Below, piece by piece: positions 44,232 through 53,783 of a stretch of DNA of 64,000 bases. A model generated the notes under the pieces. That model had not been told where the DNA came from. It searched no databases and saw only the letters and a program-made list of their open reading frames with translations. Each line of letters starts with the position of its first letter. Within the stretch, counting starts at the first letter, position 1. This DNA comes from an uncultured bacterium. Its GTDB lineage: Bacteria; Nitrospirota; Thermodesulfovibrionia; Thermodesulfovibrionales; Thermodesulfovibrionaceae. A program made the position numbers and the translations under genes. The stretch lies in the NCBI GenBank assembly GCA_937998865.1, contig CALLBR010000005.1:1-64000 (forward strand), given 5' to 3'.

Positions 44232-46322
44232 TTGGATAAAGATATAGTTTTAGACTTTATTAGGAAATCTTCCAAGCCTCTAAGTTTTAGAGAAATATCA
44301 GAAGGGCTTAATCTTAAGTCCTCCATGAGAAAAAAATTAAAGAAGCTTCTTCAGGATTTGCTCTCAGAAGGTAACATTATAAGGAATAGAAAAGGTCTTT
44401 ATCTTCCCCTTAAAGAAGCAAAATTAGTAACAGGATATTTTGAGGCTCATAAAGAGGGATATGGATTTGTAATCCCTGACTCTCCAAAGGAAACCGACAT
44501 ATTTATCCCACCTCATGCAACTTCTGGAGCCATGCATGGTGATAGAGTTATTGCAAGAGTAGAACATAAAAGGAAAAGAGAGGGGGCTATAATTCGAATT
44601 CTTGAGAGAGCTATCAGGAGAGTGGTTGGTTTTGTTGAAAAAATAGGTCCTATTTTTTATGTTAGACCCAGAAAACGACTAATTCAGCAACAAATAATAT
44701 TAACTCCTGAGCAAAAAAATATAAAAACAGGTTGTCTTGTTTTAGCTGAAATTATAAAGTATCAAAAAATCAACAATCCCCTCATAGCAAAGGTGATTAA
44801 GATTTTTGAAAAGCCTAAGTCTCCTAAGGATGATATAGAAATACTTATCCAGGAGTATGATCTTCCTCAAAAATTTTCCTCAGAATCTGAAAAGGAAGCA
44901 AAAAAAATTCAAAACACAAAAGTTAACACAAAAAGAAATCTTAAAGGCAGGGTAGATCTGCGACACCTCCCCACCGTAACTATTGATGGTGAATCAGCAA
45001 AAGATTTTGATGATGCAATTTCCATAAAAAAAACTAAAAAGGGATTTATTCTTTGGGTTCACATAGCTGATGTAAGTCACTATGTTAAATGGGATAGTCC
45101 CCTTGATTTAGAGGCAAGACAGAGAGGAACAAGTATATATTTCCCTGATAGAGTAATCCCCATGCTGCCACCCCAGCTTAGCGAAAATGTATGTAGTTTA
45201 CTACCTAAAATACCGAGACTTACTTTTACTGTAGAAATGCATTTTTCAAATTTAGGAGAGCTTACAGAGAGAGATTTCTATCCCAGTATTATTCAGACTG
45301 CAGAGAGAATGACTTATACCTCTGTAAGTAGGATTTTAGTAGACAGAGATGCTGAGGAGATTAAAAGATATAAAAAATTAATACCATATTTTGAAAAGAT
45401 GGCTGAACTATGTGAATTGCTTAAGAATAAGAGAAAAGCAAGAGGAAGTTTAGATTTTGATCTTCCAGAACCTGAAATACTTTTAGATATCAAAGGAGAC
45501 CCTCAAGCAATAATTAAAGCAGAGAGAAATCTTGCTCATTTTATCATAGAGGAATTTATGATTGTTGCCAATGAAACTGTAGCAGAATTTTTATATTCTA
45601 ATAAAATTCCCACTCTCTACAGAGTACATGAAACACCTGAACAGAACAAAATTCAGTATCTTACGAAAATAATAAAAAATTTAGGTATATTAAAAGAAGA
45701 CATTAAACCTAAAGATTTTCCAGAATTGATTAGATTAATTAAAGATACACCTTATGAGGAAATTGTGAATTATCTAATACTTAGAAGTTTAAAACAAGCA
45801 AGATACAGTCCTGAAAACGTAGGACATTTCGGTCTTGCCTCAGAATGTTATACTCATTTTACATCACCTATAAGAAGATACCCAGACCTTGTTGTTCATA
45901 GAATACTAAAGGAATTTATTATTAAGAAAAAGTTATCGAAGGAGAGATTAAGTTTCTTAGAGAAAATATTAACAGAAATTGCCATCCATAGTTCTCGCAT
46001 GGAAAGAAGAGCCGATAGCATTGAGAGAGATTCTATCCAAATAATGAGAGTTTGGTTTATGAAGGATAAAATAGGCGAAGAATTCTCTGGAAAAGTGACA
46101 ATGGTTACTCCAGAAGGATTGAGGGTTAGACTGGAAGATTATTTTATTGATGGTTTTCTACATTTATCCCATATGACTGATGATTTTTATCAATTTGATG
46201 AAAAGCGATATTGCCTTTTGGGACTTAAAAAAAAGAGAAAATTTACTATAGGAACATCTCTTATGGTTAAGGTATCAAAGGTAAGCCTTGATGAGCGAGA
46301 GATATTTTTTGACCTTCTATGA
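44232..46322 (+). CDS. rnr: Ribonuclease R
   Basis: 696 residues. Order: N-terminal helix-turn-helix (KPLSFREISEGLN), two cold-shock OB domains (TGYFEAHKEGYGFVIPD), the RNB catalytic domain (TIDGESAKDFDDAISIKK, with Asp residues for Mg2+) and a C-terminal S1 domain. 3'-5' exoribonuclease that degrades structured RNA. Start is TTG at 44232 with AAAGGA upstream. The last 56 nt overlap the convergent methyltransferase gene in antisense. Confidence 0.96.
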   Translation: MDKDIVLDFIRKSSKPLSFREISEGLNLKSSMRKKLKKLLQDLLSEGNIIRNRKGLYLPLKEAKLVTGYFEAHKEGYGFVIPDSPKETDIFIPPHATSGAMHGDRVIARVEHKRKREGAIIRILERAIRRVVGFVEKIGPIFYVRPRKRLIQQQIILTPEQKNIKTGCLVLAEIIKYQKINNPLIAKVIKIFEKPKSPKDDIEILIQEYDLPQKFSSESEKEAKKIQNTKVNTKRNLKGRVDLRHLPTVTIDGESAKDFDDAISIKKTKKGFILWVHIADVSHYVKWDSPLDLEARQRGTSIYFPDRVIPMLPPQLSENVCSLLPKIPRLTFTVEMHFSNLGELTERDFYPSIIQTAERMTYTSVSRILVDRDAEEIKRYKKLIPYFEKMAELCELLKNKRKARGSLDFDLPEPEILLDIKGDPQAIIKAERNLAHFIIEEFMIVANETVAEFLYSNKIPTLYRVHETPEQNKIQYLTKIIKNLGILKEDIKPKDFPELIRLIKDTPYEEIVNYLILRSLKQARYSPENVGHFGLASECYTHFTSPIRRYPDLVVHRILKEFIIKKKLSKERLSFLEKILTEIAIHSSRMERRADSIERDSIQIMRVWFMKDKIGEEFSGKVTMVTPEGLRVRLEDYFIDGFLHLSHMTDDFYQFDEKRYCLLGLKKKRKFTIGTSLMVKVSKVSLDEREIFFDLL

Positions 46323-47052
46323 AAAGAACTTCATAAGTTGCTTTCACCCCTTTTTCATTACCAAAATGTTTTTCATAAACTTCACAAAATCTTTTAAAAG
46401 AATTTTTACCGGAGAATTTTTTATTCTCCGTAAAATTAGTACCTGTCCTTTTAAGACAATAGAGCAAATCTGTCACTGTAGGATATTTTGCAATGAATTG
46501 TTTGGTATAGAATTTATATTTTATGGTGGGTATTGAATCTAAAAGATTTAGATAAGAGTAAGAGGGCTTTAAGTTATAAAGAGAACCAAAGCCACTTAAT
46601 TTTGATGCTACTTTTATTTCATAAAGAGTATTAGGGACAAAGATTGAAAAATAAAACTTGGCACCTTCCCTAAGAACACTAAGAATATCTAAAAAGCTTC
46701 TTCTATTCTCTAACCAATGAAGTGTAGAAGAACTGATCAAAAGATTAACACTATATGGTTTAATGGGTAAATTTTCAGCTTCTGCATTTAAGTAGAAACA
46801 TGACATTTTTAGAGAATCTTTTAGTTTTTTAAGCATTCTAAAAGAAATATCAATGTTTATATATCTGTTGAAAGATATTTTTTTAATGAGTGGTATTGTT
46901 ACAAAACCTAAACCAGAGCCGATTTCTACCACAGTCTCATAAAAATCATGGGCTATCATATCTAAAAGATGAATAGCTACTTTCTTTTGTATGTATCCTG
47001 ATTGACCATAGGTATTTGAAGCTTTTTCAAAGTAAAATTTTAGAGGCTTCAT
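46267..47052 (-). CDS. BioC-like SAM-dependent methyltransferase
   Basis: 261 residues. Class I methyltransferase with motif I TVVEIGSGLGFVTIPL and SSSTLHWLENRR, and the N-terminal FYFEKASNTYGQSGYIQKKVA region typical of malonyl-ACP O-methyltransferase BioC. No other biotin genes are present, so the specificity is a guess. The last 13 residues or so are encoded antisense to the end of rnr. There is no Shine-Dalgarno; an extended -10 lies just before the ATG. Confidence 0.78.
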   Translation of the reverse strand: MKPLKFYFEKASNTYGQSGYIQKKVAIHLLDMIAHDFYETVVEIGSGLGFVTIPLIKKISFNRYINIDISFRMLKKLKDSLKMSCFYLNAEAENLPIKPYSVNLLISSSTLHWLENRRSFLDILSVLREGAKFYFSIFVPNTLYEIKVASKLSGFGSLYNLKPSYSYLNLLDSIPTIKYKFYTKQFIAKYPTVTDLLYCLKRTGTNFTENKKFSGKNSFKRFCEVYEKHFGNEKGVKATYEVLFIEGQKISLAHQGLPLIP

Positions 47053-47057
47053 CTTAA

Positions 47058-47066
47058 AGTTTAACA
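47058..47066 (-). promoter_or_regulatory. Extended -10 element just upstream of the BioC-like gene
   Basis: On the - strand TGTTAAACT is followed by 5 nt and then ATG. With no Shine-Dalgarno this suggests a leaderless or almost leaderless transcript. The -35 is poor. Confidence 0.4.
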
Positions 47067-47281
47067 GAAAGAGTAGTTGTCTTGGAATTAATCTTAAATC
47101 CTAATTGACAATAGGAGTTAAAATTATAATTTCAAGCCATCAAAAGGGATAAGTAAAACATTTTTCAAGTTCAAAAATTTTGAATTTACAAAATGATAAA
47201 AAATTCTATTTCTTGCGATTATTAAAAAGCATTTAAGAGATCATGAATTTTAACTTTCATTACGATAGTTTTTTCTTAATG

Positions 47282-47290
47282 TGGTATAAT
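47282..47290 (+). promoter_or_regulatory. Extended -10 promoter of dapA
   Basis: TGGTATAAT (TGn plus perfect TATAAT), predicted start near 47297, leader about 20 nt carrying GAAGGAGG. No recognisable -35. Confidence 0.65.
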
Positions 47291-47315
47291 TTCATAAAAA
47301 AGAAGGAGGTTTGTT

Positions 47316-48191
47316 ATGTTTAAAGGTTCAATGGTGGCAATAGTTACACCTTTTAAAAAAGGAAAAGTTGATGAAAAAGCTTTGGAAAAACTTATAGAAT
47401 GGCACATTAAAGAGGGAACTCACGCTATAGTTCCTTGTGGTACAACGGGAGAAGCTTCAACTCTTGACTATGAAGAGCATTATAAAGTGATTGAAATTAC
47501 TGTAAAAGTAGTTAATAAGCGAATTCCTGTAATTGCTGGAACAGGTTCAAATTCCACTGAAGAAGCTATTATGATCACTAAGAAAGCAGAGCAATTAGGC
47601 GCAGATGGAGTTTTATCTGTGACACCCTATTATAATAAGCCAACTCAGGAAGGTTTATACAGACACTTCAAGGAGATTGCTGACAAAACAGGTTTACCAT
47701 TAATACTTTACAATGTACCGGGAAGAACATCTTTAAATATGTTACCTCAAACTGTAGCGAGACTTGCTGAGCATAAAAGAATCATAGGAATAAAAGAAGC
47801 AAGCGGCGATATGAAGCAAGTTAGTGATCTAATAAGATTATGTGGCAATGAATTTATTGTATTGTCAGGAGACGACTTTACAAATCTACCTTTACTTGCC
47901 CTTGGTGGAAAGGGTTTTATTTCTGTTACAGCTAATATATGCCCAAAAGATGTATCTGATTTATTTAATTATTGGGAAAAAGGAGATATAAATAGAGCAA
48001 GAGAAATTCATTATAAGTTGGAACCCCTTAATAAAGCCATGTTTATAGAGACCAATCCAATACCTGTAAAGACAGCTCTTGCTATGATGGGTAAAATAAG
48101 GGAGGAATTCAGATTACCCCTTTGCGAGATGAGCAAAGAAAACAAAGAAAAGCTGGAGCAAGTTCTCAGGAGCTATGGCCTTGTTAAATAG
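47316..48191 (+). CDS. dapA: 4-hydroxy-tetrahydrodipicolinate synthase
   Basis: 291 residues, first step of the diaminopimelate/lysine branch from aspartate semialdehyde and pyruvate. Signatures are GTTGEASTLDYEEH, YYNKPTQEGLYRHF with the catalytic Tyr, and IIGIKEASGD with the Schiff-base Lys. Followed without gap by recN. Confidence 0.97.
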   Translation: MFKGSMVAIVTPFKKGKVDEKALEKLIEWHIKEGTHAIVPCGTTGEASTLDYEEHYKVIEITVKVVNKRIPVIAGTGSNSTEEAIMITKKAEQLGADGVLSVTPYYNKPTQEGLYRHFKEIADKTGLPLILYNVPGRTSLNMLPQTVARLAEHKRIIGIKEASGDMKQVSDLIRLCGNEFIVLSGDDFTNLPLLALGGKGFISVTANICPKDVSDLFNYWEKGDINRAREIHYKLEPLNKAMFIETNPIPVKTALAMMGKIREEFRLPLCEMSKENKEKLEQVLRSYGLVK

Positions 48192-49826
48192 ATGATTGAA
48201 GAATTAGGAATTAAAGATTTTGCCATTATTGATAAAGTTATTTTACCTCTAAAAGAAGGATTTAATGTACTTACTGGCGAGACAGGAGCTGGGAAGTCCA
48301 TTATTGTGGATGCCTTAAGTATTTTAATTAAAGAAAAAATTTCATCTACAGACTACATAAAACATGGAAAAACAGAGGCTGTGGTAGAGGTTGTTTTAAC
48401 GGATGATTTCTCTGACTATGAGAGTTCTACTATAATTCTAAAGAGAATTTTAAGTGCTCAGGGTAAAAGTAGAGCTTATATAAATGATTCTGTTTCAACA
48501 ATTCAAAATTTCGTTAAATTTGCTTCTCAATACATAAGTATTCATGGTCAACATGAACATACCTCTTTACTTAAAAAGGAGAATCATATTGATTTTCTTG
48601 ACCATATGGCTGGGCTTACTGATGAAGTTAGAGAGTTTAAGTCCCTTTATGAAAAATATCAATTTTTAAAAAAGGAAACAGAGAAGTTAAAAGAGGATCT
48701 AGAGATTAACAAACAGAAATTAGAGCTTTATCAATATCAGCTAAATGAAATAAGTGAAGCAAAATTAATGGAAGAGGAAGAAAAAGATTTAATTGAAAAG
48801 CTAGAGATTTTGAAAAATATTCTCAAGCTAAGACAGATGACTGAAGAATCTTTTAAGTTTTTGTATGAAGACAAACAATCAGTATACACAGTTTTATCAA
48901 AGGTCTTATCCCATATGGATTCTTTATCAAAGATTGATTCTAGAACCATAGAAATTAAGTCATATCTTGACAATGCCTTTGCCCACATTGAGGAAGCCAT
49001 ATATCTACTAAGAAAAATAAAATCATCCTATGAATCAGATCCTGATGAATTAGAAAGGATAGAGCAACGACTCACCTTAATAAATAAATTAAAAAATAAA
49101 TACGGTAAAACAATCAAAGAGATAGTTCATTATGCTAATGAACTGGAAAATAAAATTAAAACTTTAAGTTTAACTGAAGAAGAAGTTGAAGTTAAAGAAA
49201 AAGAATTATCAAAATTGAACGCTCAAATAGAAGAAATGTCAAAGAAATTATCACAGAGTCGTAGAGAAGCGGCTAAAAAAATAGAGAGGGAAATTGAGGA
49301 GGAACTTAGATTTTTAGGTTTTACATCTCCTCAAATTAATATAAAGATTGAAGACTGTCCTCTTCAATGTAATGGAATAGATGATGTAGAGTTTTATTTT
49401 TCCGCAAATCCTGGTGAGCCACCAAAGCCATTAAGTAAAATTGCCTCAGGCGGCGAACTATCCAGACTAATGCTTGCCTTTAAATGTGTTGAGGTAAAAT
49501 TAGTCAAAAAAGGTTTAAAATCAATGACCTTAGTTTTTGATGAGATAGATTCAGGTATTGGGGGCAAAGTAGCTGAAAATGTGGGGAAAAGGCTTAAAGA
49601 GTTAGCAACCTATCATCAAGTACTGTGCATTACCCATCTTCCACAGATAGCTGTTTATGGTGATCATCATCTAAAAATAGAAAAACAAATTGAGGATGAA
49701 AAAACAAAAGTAATTGTTAGGTCTCTTTCAGAAGAAGAGAGAAAAAGAGAGATAGCTCGAATGCTTAGCGGAAGAATCACCGAGAGATCACTTTTTCATG
49801 CTGAGGAATTGCTGTCAAGAAAATGA
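48192..49826 (+). CDS. recN: DNA repair protein RecN
   Basis: 544 residues of the SMC-like family: Walker A LTGETGAGKSIIVDAL, a long central coiled coil, the ABC signature SGGELSRLMLAFK and Walker B TLVFDEIDSGIGG. It acts in double-strand break repair. Its ATG directly follows the dapA TAG (TAGATG), so translation is coupled. Overlaps the radical SAM gene by 4 nt. Confidence 0.96.
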   Translation: MIEELGIKDFAIIDKVILPLKEGFNVLTGETGAGKSIIVDALSILIKEKISSTDYIKHGKTEAVVEVVLTDDFSDYESSTIILKRILSAQGKSRAYINDSVSTIQNFVKFASQYISIHGQHEHTSLLKKENHIDFLDHMAGLTDEVREFKSLYEKYQFLKKETEKLKEDLEINKQKLELYQYQLNEISEAKLMEEEEKDLIEKLEILKNILKLRQMTEESFKFLYEDKQSVYTVLSKVLSHMDSLSKIDSRTIEIKSYLDNAFAHIEEAIYLLRKIKSSYESDPDELERIEQRLTLINKLKNKYGKTIKEIVHYANELENKIKTLSLTEEEVEVKEKELSKLNAQIEEMSKKLSQSRREAAKKIEREIEEELRFLGFTSPQINIKIEDCPLQCNGIDDVEFYFSANPGEPPKPLSKIASGGELSRLMLAFKCVEVKLVKKGLKSMTLVFDEIDSGIGGKVAENVGKRLKELATYHQVLCITHLPQIAVYGDHHLKIEKQIEDEKTKVIVRSLSEEERKREIARMLSGRITERSLFHAEELLSRK

Positions 49827-51034
49827 GAGTTATTTTTAAGGAAAATATTTACAACAAATATAGCATTTCTGCCTTAATAGCAGCTTTAGAGCATAAGGGA
49901 TTATTAGAAGAAATAGAGGTCATTATAGAAGATTCCGACTCACTCAAGGAAATGAAAAGACATGGAGATAGAGTTATATTTTGTTTCTCTTTTTGTTCTC
50001 CCCAAAAATATGATGTCTTTGATTCTTTGAGAAAACTTAAAGAAATTTATCCGGAGGCAATTTTTATCGCGGGAGGACCTCATCCTTCTGGTGATCCTGA
50101 AGATACCTTGAAAGCAGGTTTTGACTATGTTTTAAGAGGTGAAGGAGAAGATACTTTGCCGAAGATATTAAAAATTCTAAATACTTCAGAAGTAAAGAGT
50201 AAAATTATAAAGGGAGACATAGTAGATATTAATAATTTCCCTTCCTGGAGTGAAAAGTTTCATAGATTTTTTCCAATTGAGATAACAAGAGGATGTCCCT
50301 ACGCCTGTAAATTTTGTCAGACAAGCTTCTTATTTGGCACAAAACCTCGTCACAGAAGCATTGAAAATATAATTGAATACGTAGAAAAATTTTATAAAAA
50401 TGGCAAAAGAGATTTAAGATTCATCACACCAAATGCCCTATCATACGGCTCTTCAGATGGTAAGACTATTAATTTACAGTTAATAGAGATTTTTCTTAAG
50501 AGAATTAGAGAGATTTCAGAATCCATTAGGATCTTTTTTGGAACTTTTCCATCAGAATTAAGGCCAGAATTCATAAACAGAGAAGTCTTAAAACTGATTA
50601 AACCTTACATTTTTAATAAAACCCTTACCATAGGAGCACAAACAGGAAGTGATAGTTTGTTATCAAAAATAAATAGAGGTCATACCGTAGATGAGGTATA
50701 TTATGCTGTAGATAGTGCTACAGAGTGCGGTTTTTCCGTCAATGTAGATTTTATTTTTGGTTTTCCTGAGGAAACAGAAAAGGATCAGATTGAAACAATA
50801 AATTTTATTGATAGATTAATTACTTTAGGTGATAAACGAAATGTATCTGTTAAAATCCATGCTCATCATTTCATGCCTCTTCCTGGTACTCCTTTCTATA
50901 ATAAAAAACCAGCAAGACTTTCCCAAAAACTTACTCGTTACTTAGGAAGACTCTTCAATAGGGAGAAAATCTTCGGTGATTTTCATAAGCAAAGTCTTTT
51001 CTGTAGAAATATTAATAAACTTTCTTATAATTAG
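49823..51034 (+). CDS. B12-binding-type radical SAM protein
   Basis: 403 residues. The N-terminal 130 residues resemble a cobalamin-binding domain (PEAIFIAGGPHPSGDP, FDYVLRGEGEDTLPKI) but the usual DxHxxG His was not found. The radical SAM site is RGCPYACKFCQTSF (CxxxCxxC). TIGAQTGSDSLLSKINRGHT and FIFGFPEET follow. It resembles the MJ_1487-type family of B12-binding radical SAM proteins of unknown function. Overlaps recN; terminator follows. Confidence 0.85.
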   Translation: MRVIFKENIYNKYSISALIAALEHKGLLEEIEVIIEDSDSLKEMKRHGDRVIFCFSFCSPQKYDVFDSLRKLKEIYPEAIFIAGGPHPSGDPEDTLKAGFDYVLRGEGEDTLPKILKILNTSEVKSKIIKGDIVDINNFPSWSEKFHRFFPIEITRGCPYACKFCQTSFLFGTKPRHRSIENIIEYVEKFYKNGKRDLRFITPNALSYGSSDGKTINLQLIEIFLKRIREISESIRIFFGTFPSELRPEFINREVLKLIKPYIFNKTLTIGAQTGSDSLLSKINRGHTVDEVYYAVDSATECGFSVNVDFIFGFPEETEKDQIETINFIDRLITLGDKRNVSVKIHAHHFMPLPGTPFYNKKPARLSQKLTRYLGRLFNREKIFGDFHKQSLFCRNINKLSYN

Positions 51035-51038
51035 AAGT

Positions 51039-51082
51039 GGCATCCCTAAACCTCTTTGAATCTAGAGATGCCCAATTTTTTT
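51039..51082 (+). terminator. Probable intrinsic terminator after the radical SAM gene
   Basis: GGCATC (51039-51044) pairs with GATGCC (51067-51072), with inner CTCT/AGAG pairing possible, followed by AATTTTTTT. Confidence 0.6.
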
Positions 51083-51116
51083 GAGAATTAACTTATTTAT
51101 GAGAATTAACTTATTT
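51082..51116. repeat. 17-bp tandem direct repeat, period 18
   Basis: TGAGAATTAACTTATTT occurs at 51082-51098 and again, perfectly, at 51100-51116. It lies between a terminator and the 3' end of the convergent cytochrome gene. Confidence 0.85.
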
Positions 51117-51124
51117 CATTGAAT

Positions 51125-51871
51125 TTAAAGAGTTTTTAAATATTCGATAATATCATTGACCTCTTCATCTTTTAAATCTGTAAAAGCAGGCATGAATTTA
51201 AAAGGTTTTCTAATTTGATTTGCTATATTTTCTGGAGTTGCTGGTTTTTTACTTACTGGAAGATTTTTTTCACTCAATATTCCCTTTAATCCTGGTGCTG
51301 CTCTCCTGAAATCTTTTCTGTCAGTATAATGACAGGATGAGCAATTCTGAGAAAATAGTTTTTTTCCTCTCTCCACACTCCCTTCCTTAACCATAACATA
51401 CATTTCAGAACTTAATTTTGAATTATTGTTAATTTCAACCTTATTAATGTCTAATTTATCACCTACAACAATGGAATATCCGGTGGAGAAGGCTATAAGA
51501 TTAAATGTTAAGAGAACTATCAATATTCCTAAGAGCTTTGCATAAGAATAAAACTGCCGATAAAACTTGATGAATAATATTTTTAAACATAGTAATAAAA
51601 ACACAGCCACTGCAGAAAAGGCATGTAATGTTGCGCGGGGAGTTAATTCTGTTTTTGATTTAGAGAGCAAATAAATACATATTACGGAACCAACTATGAA
51701 TACGATAAAGAAAATTCTACCATTAATTCGATGTAAAGTTTTAAATAGATTCATGCTAATCCTCCTTTCATTTTGTCCGAATATTTCAAACATTGTAAAA
51801 GAGGCAACTAATGACAAGATCAAAAGGATTAAAGATATAGTTAGTTTAAAAAACATGCCAAATTTTAGCAT
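51125..51871 (-). CDS. Membrane-anchored cytochrome c (four-helix membrane domain plus class I c-type domain)
   Basis: 248 residues. About four membrane helices lie in residues 8-135, with His47 and His83 in or near helices that could bind a heme b. The C-terminal domain (about 158-248) is a monoheme cytochrome c with CSSCH (177-181) and a Met ligand in KFMPAF. I do not recognise a named family for the fusion. It would pass electrons between the quinone pool and periplasm. The convergent neighbour is the radical SAM gene. Confidence 0.82.
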   Translation of the reverse strand: MLKFGMFFKLTISLILLILSLVASFTMFEIFGQNERRISMNLFKTLHRINGRIFFIVFIVGSVICIYLLSKSKTELTPRATLHAFSAVAVFLLLCLKILFIKFYRQFYSYAKLLGILIVLLTFNLIAFSTGYSIVVGDKLDINKVEINNNSKLSSEMYVMVKEGSVERGKKLFSQNCSSCHYTDRKDFRRAAPGLKGILSEKNLPVSKKPATPENIANQIRKPFKFMPAFTDLKDEEVNDIIEYLKTL

Positions 51872-51956
51872 ATTATTTTATAAATTGCAACTTTAAAATT
51901 TAAATTTTAACATAAGACTTTAAATGCTTTCACTGCCATGGAATTCTCTTTATGCA

Positions 51957-52841
51957 TCATCTATAATGAATTTCTATTTGTTCCTTAAGTCTCTTTATAG
52001 CTCTCTCTTTTTGCTTAGCCTCAATCATGAGGTGAACTTTCTTTAGTCCTGTGCTTTTAAGCATTTCAATTAATTCCATGAAATCCTCTGAATTTACATA
52101 TTCACCATGTATACCTTTTTTACCCTTTCCCATAGAAGATAGATGGAACTTTGGTATTCCTTTACCATTCCATGTTTTAAATATTTCCTCTATTGAGAAT
52201 CTTGATGGATTCAACTTATGATGTAATAAGTCAAATACAAAAGGTACTTCTAAGGTTTTAGCTATATCTAAAACTTCTTGAGCTGTAAACATTTTTTCAT
52301 CATTTTCTATGGCAAGTCTTTTTTTAAGCCATTTATTTTCATCTACATTATTAATGAATCTCTCAATTGCTCTTTTCTTATCTCCATAGATTCCTCCAAC
52401 ATGAATAATTACTATGCCATCTTGTCCAATTCCTAAGGTATCCAAAACCCAAAAGTGATATTTAAGCTCTCTTAAGGAATTTTCAAGAACCTCTATTTTG
52501 GGAGAGTTTAGTACTGTAAACTGCCCAGGGTGCATAGTTATTCTGATATTGTAGTTTTGTTTTATCTTATCTCCTGCTTCAATTAAGTATGGTTCAAGTC
52601 TTGATAGCCATTCTTGTCTGAATAAACTATGAGATGCATAAGGAATAAAATTAGAACCTAATCTAAAGACTTCTATGCCCTCCTTTTTGCATAAATCAAG
52701 AAGACTAAAAAAATCTCTAAGATTTGCCTGGAAGCTTTCTTGCACTTTTTCAAAGGTAAGATTTTTAATCTGGAAAGTGTGATTTGTGGTGAGTTTACCA
52801 TCTGCACTTGTGCAGAATGTTCCAAATCCAATATAGAGCAT
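51957..52841 (-). CDS. uvsE: UV damage endonuclease UvsE (UVDE)
   Basis: 294 residues of the TIM-barrel UVDE family: LYIGFGTFCTSADGKLTTNHTF, VFRLGSNFIPYASH, RITMHPGQFTVLNSP, GIVIIHVGGIYGDK, ENDEKMFTAQEVL and FDLLHHKLNPS. It nicks DNA next to UV photoproducts and abasic sites. Last gene of a - strand run with msrBA 28 nt upstream. Its Shine-Dalgarno is weak. Confidence 0.95.
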   Translation of the reverse strand: MLYIGFGTFCTSADGKLTTNHTFQIKNLTFEKVQESFQANLRDFFSLLDLCKKEGIEVFRLGSNFIPYASHSLFRQEWLSRLEPYLIEAGDKIKQNYNIRITMHPGQFTVLNSPKIEVLENSLRELKYHFWVLDTLGIGQDGIVIIHVGGIYGDKKRAIERFINNVDENKWLKKRLAIENDEKMFTAQEVLDIAKTLEVPFVFDLLHHKLNPSRFSIEEIFKTWNGKGIPKFHLSSMGKGKKGIHGEYVNSEDFMELIEMLKSTGLKKVHLMIEAKQKERAIKRLKEQIEIHYR

Positions 52842-52869
52842 TTTTTAGCCTTTATGCTTATATTAGGGC

Positions 52870-53781
52870 TTAGAAATCCCAGATTTTATGGAGATTTACA
52901 TGACAGTACCCTCTTGGATTTTTATCTAAGTAGTCTTGATGATATTCCTCAGCTTTATAAAAATTTTTAGCTTTTGCAATTTCTGTTACAACATTTATCC
53001 CTTCTCTTTTTAATTCTTCAACGATTTTGTTAATTATTTCTAAATCCTCATCATCTAAATAATAAATTGCTGAACGATACTGAGTTCCTATATCATTTCC
53101 TTGTCTATTTTTCTGAGTGGGATCATGAACTTTAAAGAAATGTCTCAAAATTTTCTCTAAGTTTAAAACTTTTTCATCAAAAGTTACAAGAACAACTTCC
53201 GCATGTCCCGTTTCACCACTACAAACTTCTTCATAAGTAGGATTTTTTTTCCAACCTCCTGAGTAGCCTACAACAGTATGGATTACTCCCTTTACCTTCT
53301 TAAAGTAAGCCTGTATTCCCCAAAAACAACCTCCTCCAAGAATAATCTGTTTAAATTCTTTTTTGATATCCTTAAACATAGGAAGGTAATCCATATAACC
53401 CTCTTCAACAAGTTTCTCAAGAGGTACAAATCTTAGGGAGGCTGAATTTATGCAGTATCTTAATCCTGTAGGAGGTGGTCCATCATTAAAAACATGTCCT
53501 AAATGTCCGTCAGTCTTTTTCGTTCTTACTTCTATTCTTGTCATTCCATGAGAGGTATCAATTCTCTCATATATTAATTCCTTATGAACAGGTTTGGTAA
53601 AACTGGGCCATCCTGTACCTGAATCAAACTTATCAAGAGAGGAGAATAGAGCATCACCATTAATTATGTCCACATAAAGCCCAGGATGTTTGTTATTCCA
53701 GTAAGCATTTTCAAAAGGTTTTTCAGTTCCTCCCTTCACAAAGACATAATATTGCTCATCTGTTAATTTTTTCTTTTCCAT
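52870..53781 (-). CDS. msrBA: Fused methionine sulfoxide reductase MsrB-MsrA
   Basis: 303 residues. MsrB comes first (about 5-135; [23 protein letters not shown], catalytic Cys in RYCINSASL), then MsrA (about 145-303; [12 protein letters not shown] with the catalytic Cys, [13 protein letters not shown]). MsrB lacks the two zinc CxxC pairs, so it is the zinc-free form. Together they reduce both diastereomers of methionine sulfoxide. There is no signal peptide, so it is cytoplasmic. The order B-A is the reverse of the more common A-B fusion. It is 2 nt downstream of the molybdoenzyme gene. Confidence 0.95.
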   Translation of the reverse strand: MEKKKLTDEQYYVFVKGGTEKPFENAYWNNKHPGLYVDIINGDALFSSLDKFDSGTGWPSFTKPVHKELIYERIDTSHGMTRIEVRTKKTDGHLGHVFNDGPPPTGLRYCINSASLRFVPLEKLVEEGYMDYLPMFKDIKKEFKQIILGGGCFWGIQAYFKKVKGVIHTVVGYSGGWKKNPTYEEVCSGETGHAEVVLVTFDEKVLNLEKILRHFFKVHDPTQKNRQGNDIGTQYRSAIYYLDDEDLEIINKIVEELKREGINVVTEIAKAKNFYKAEEYHQDYLDKNPRGYCHVNLHKIWDF

Positions 53782-53783
53782 AG

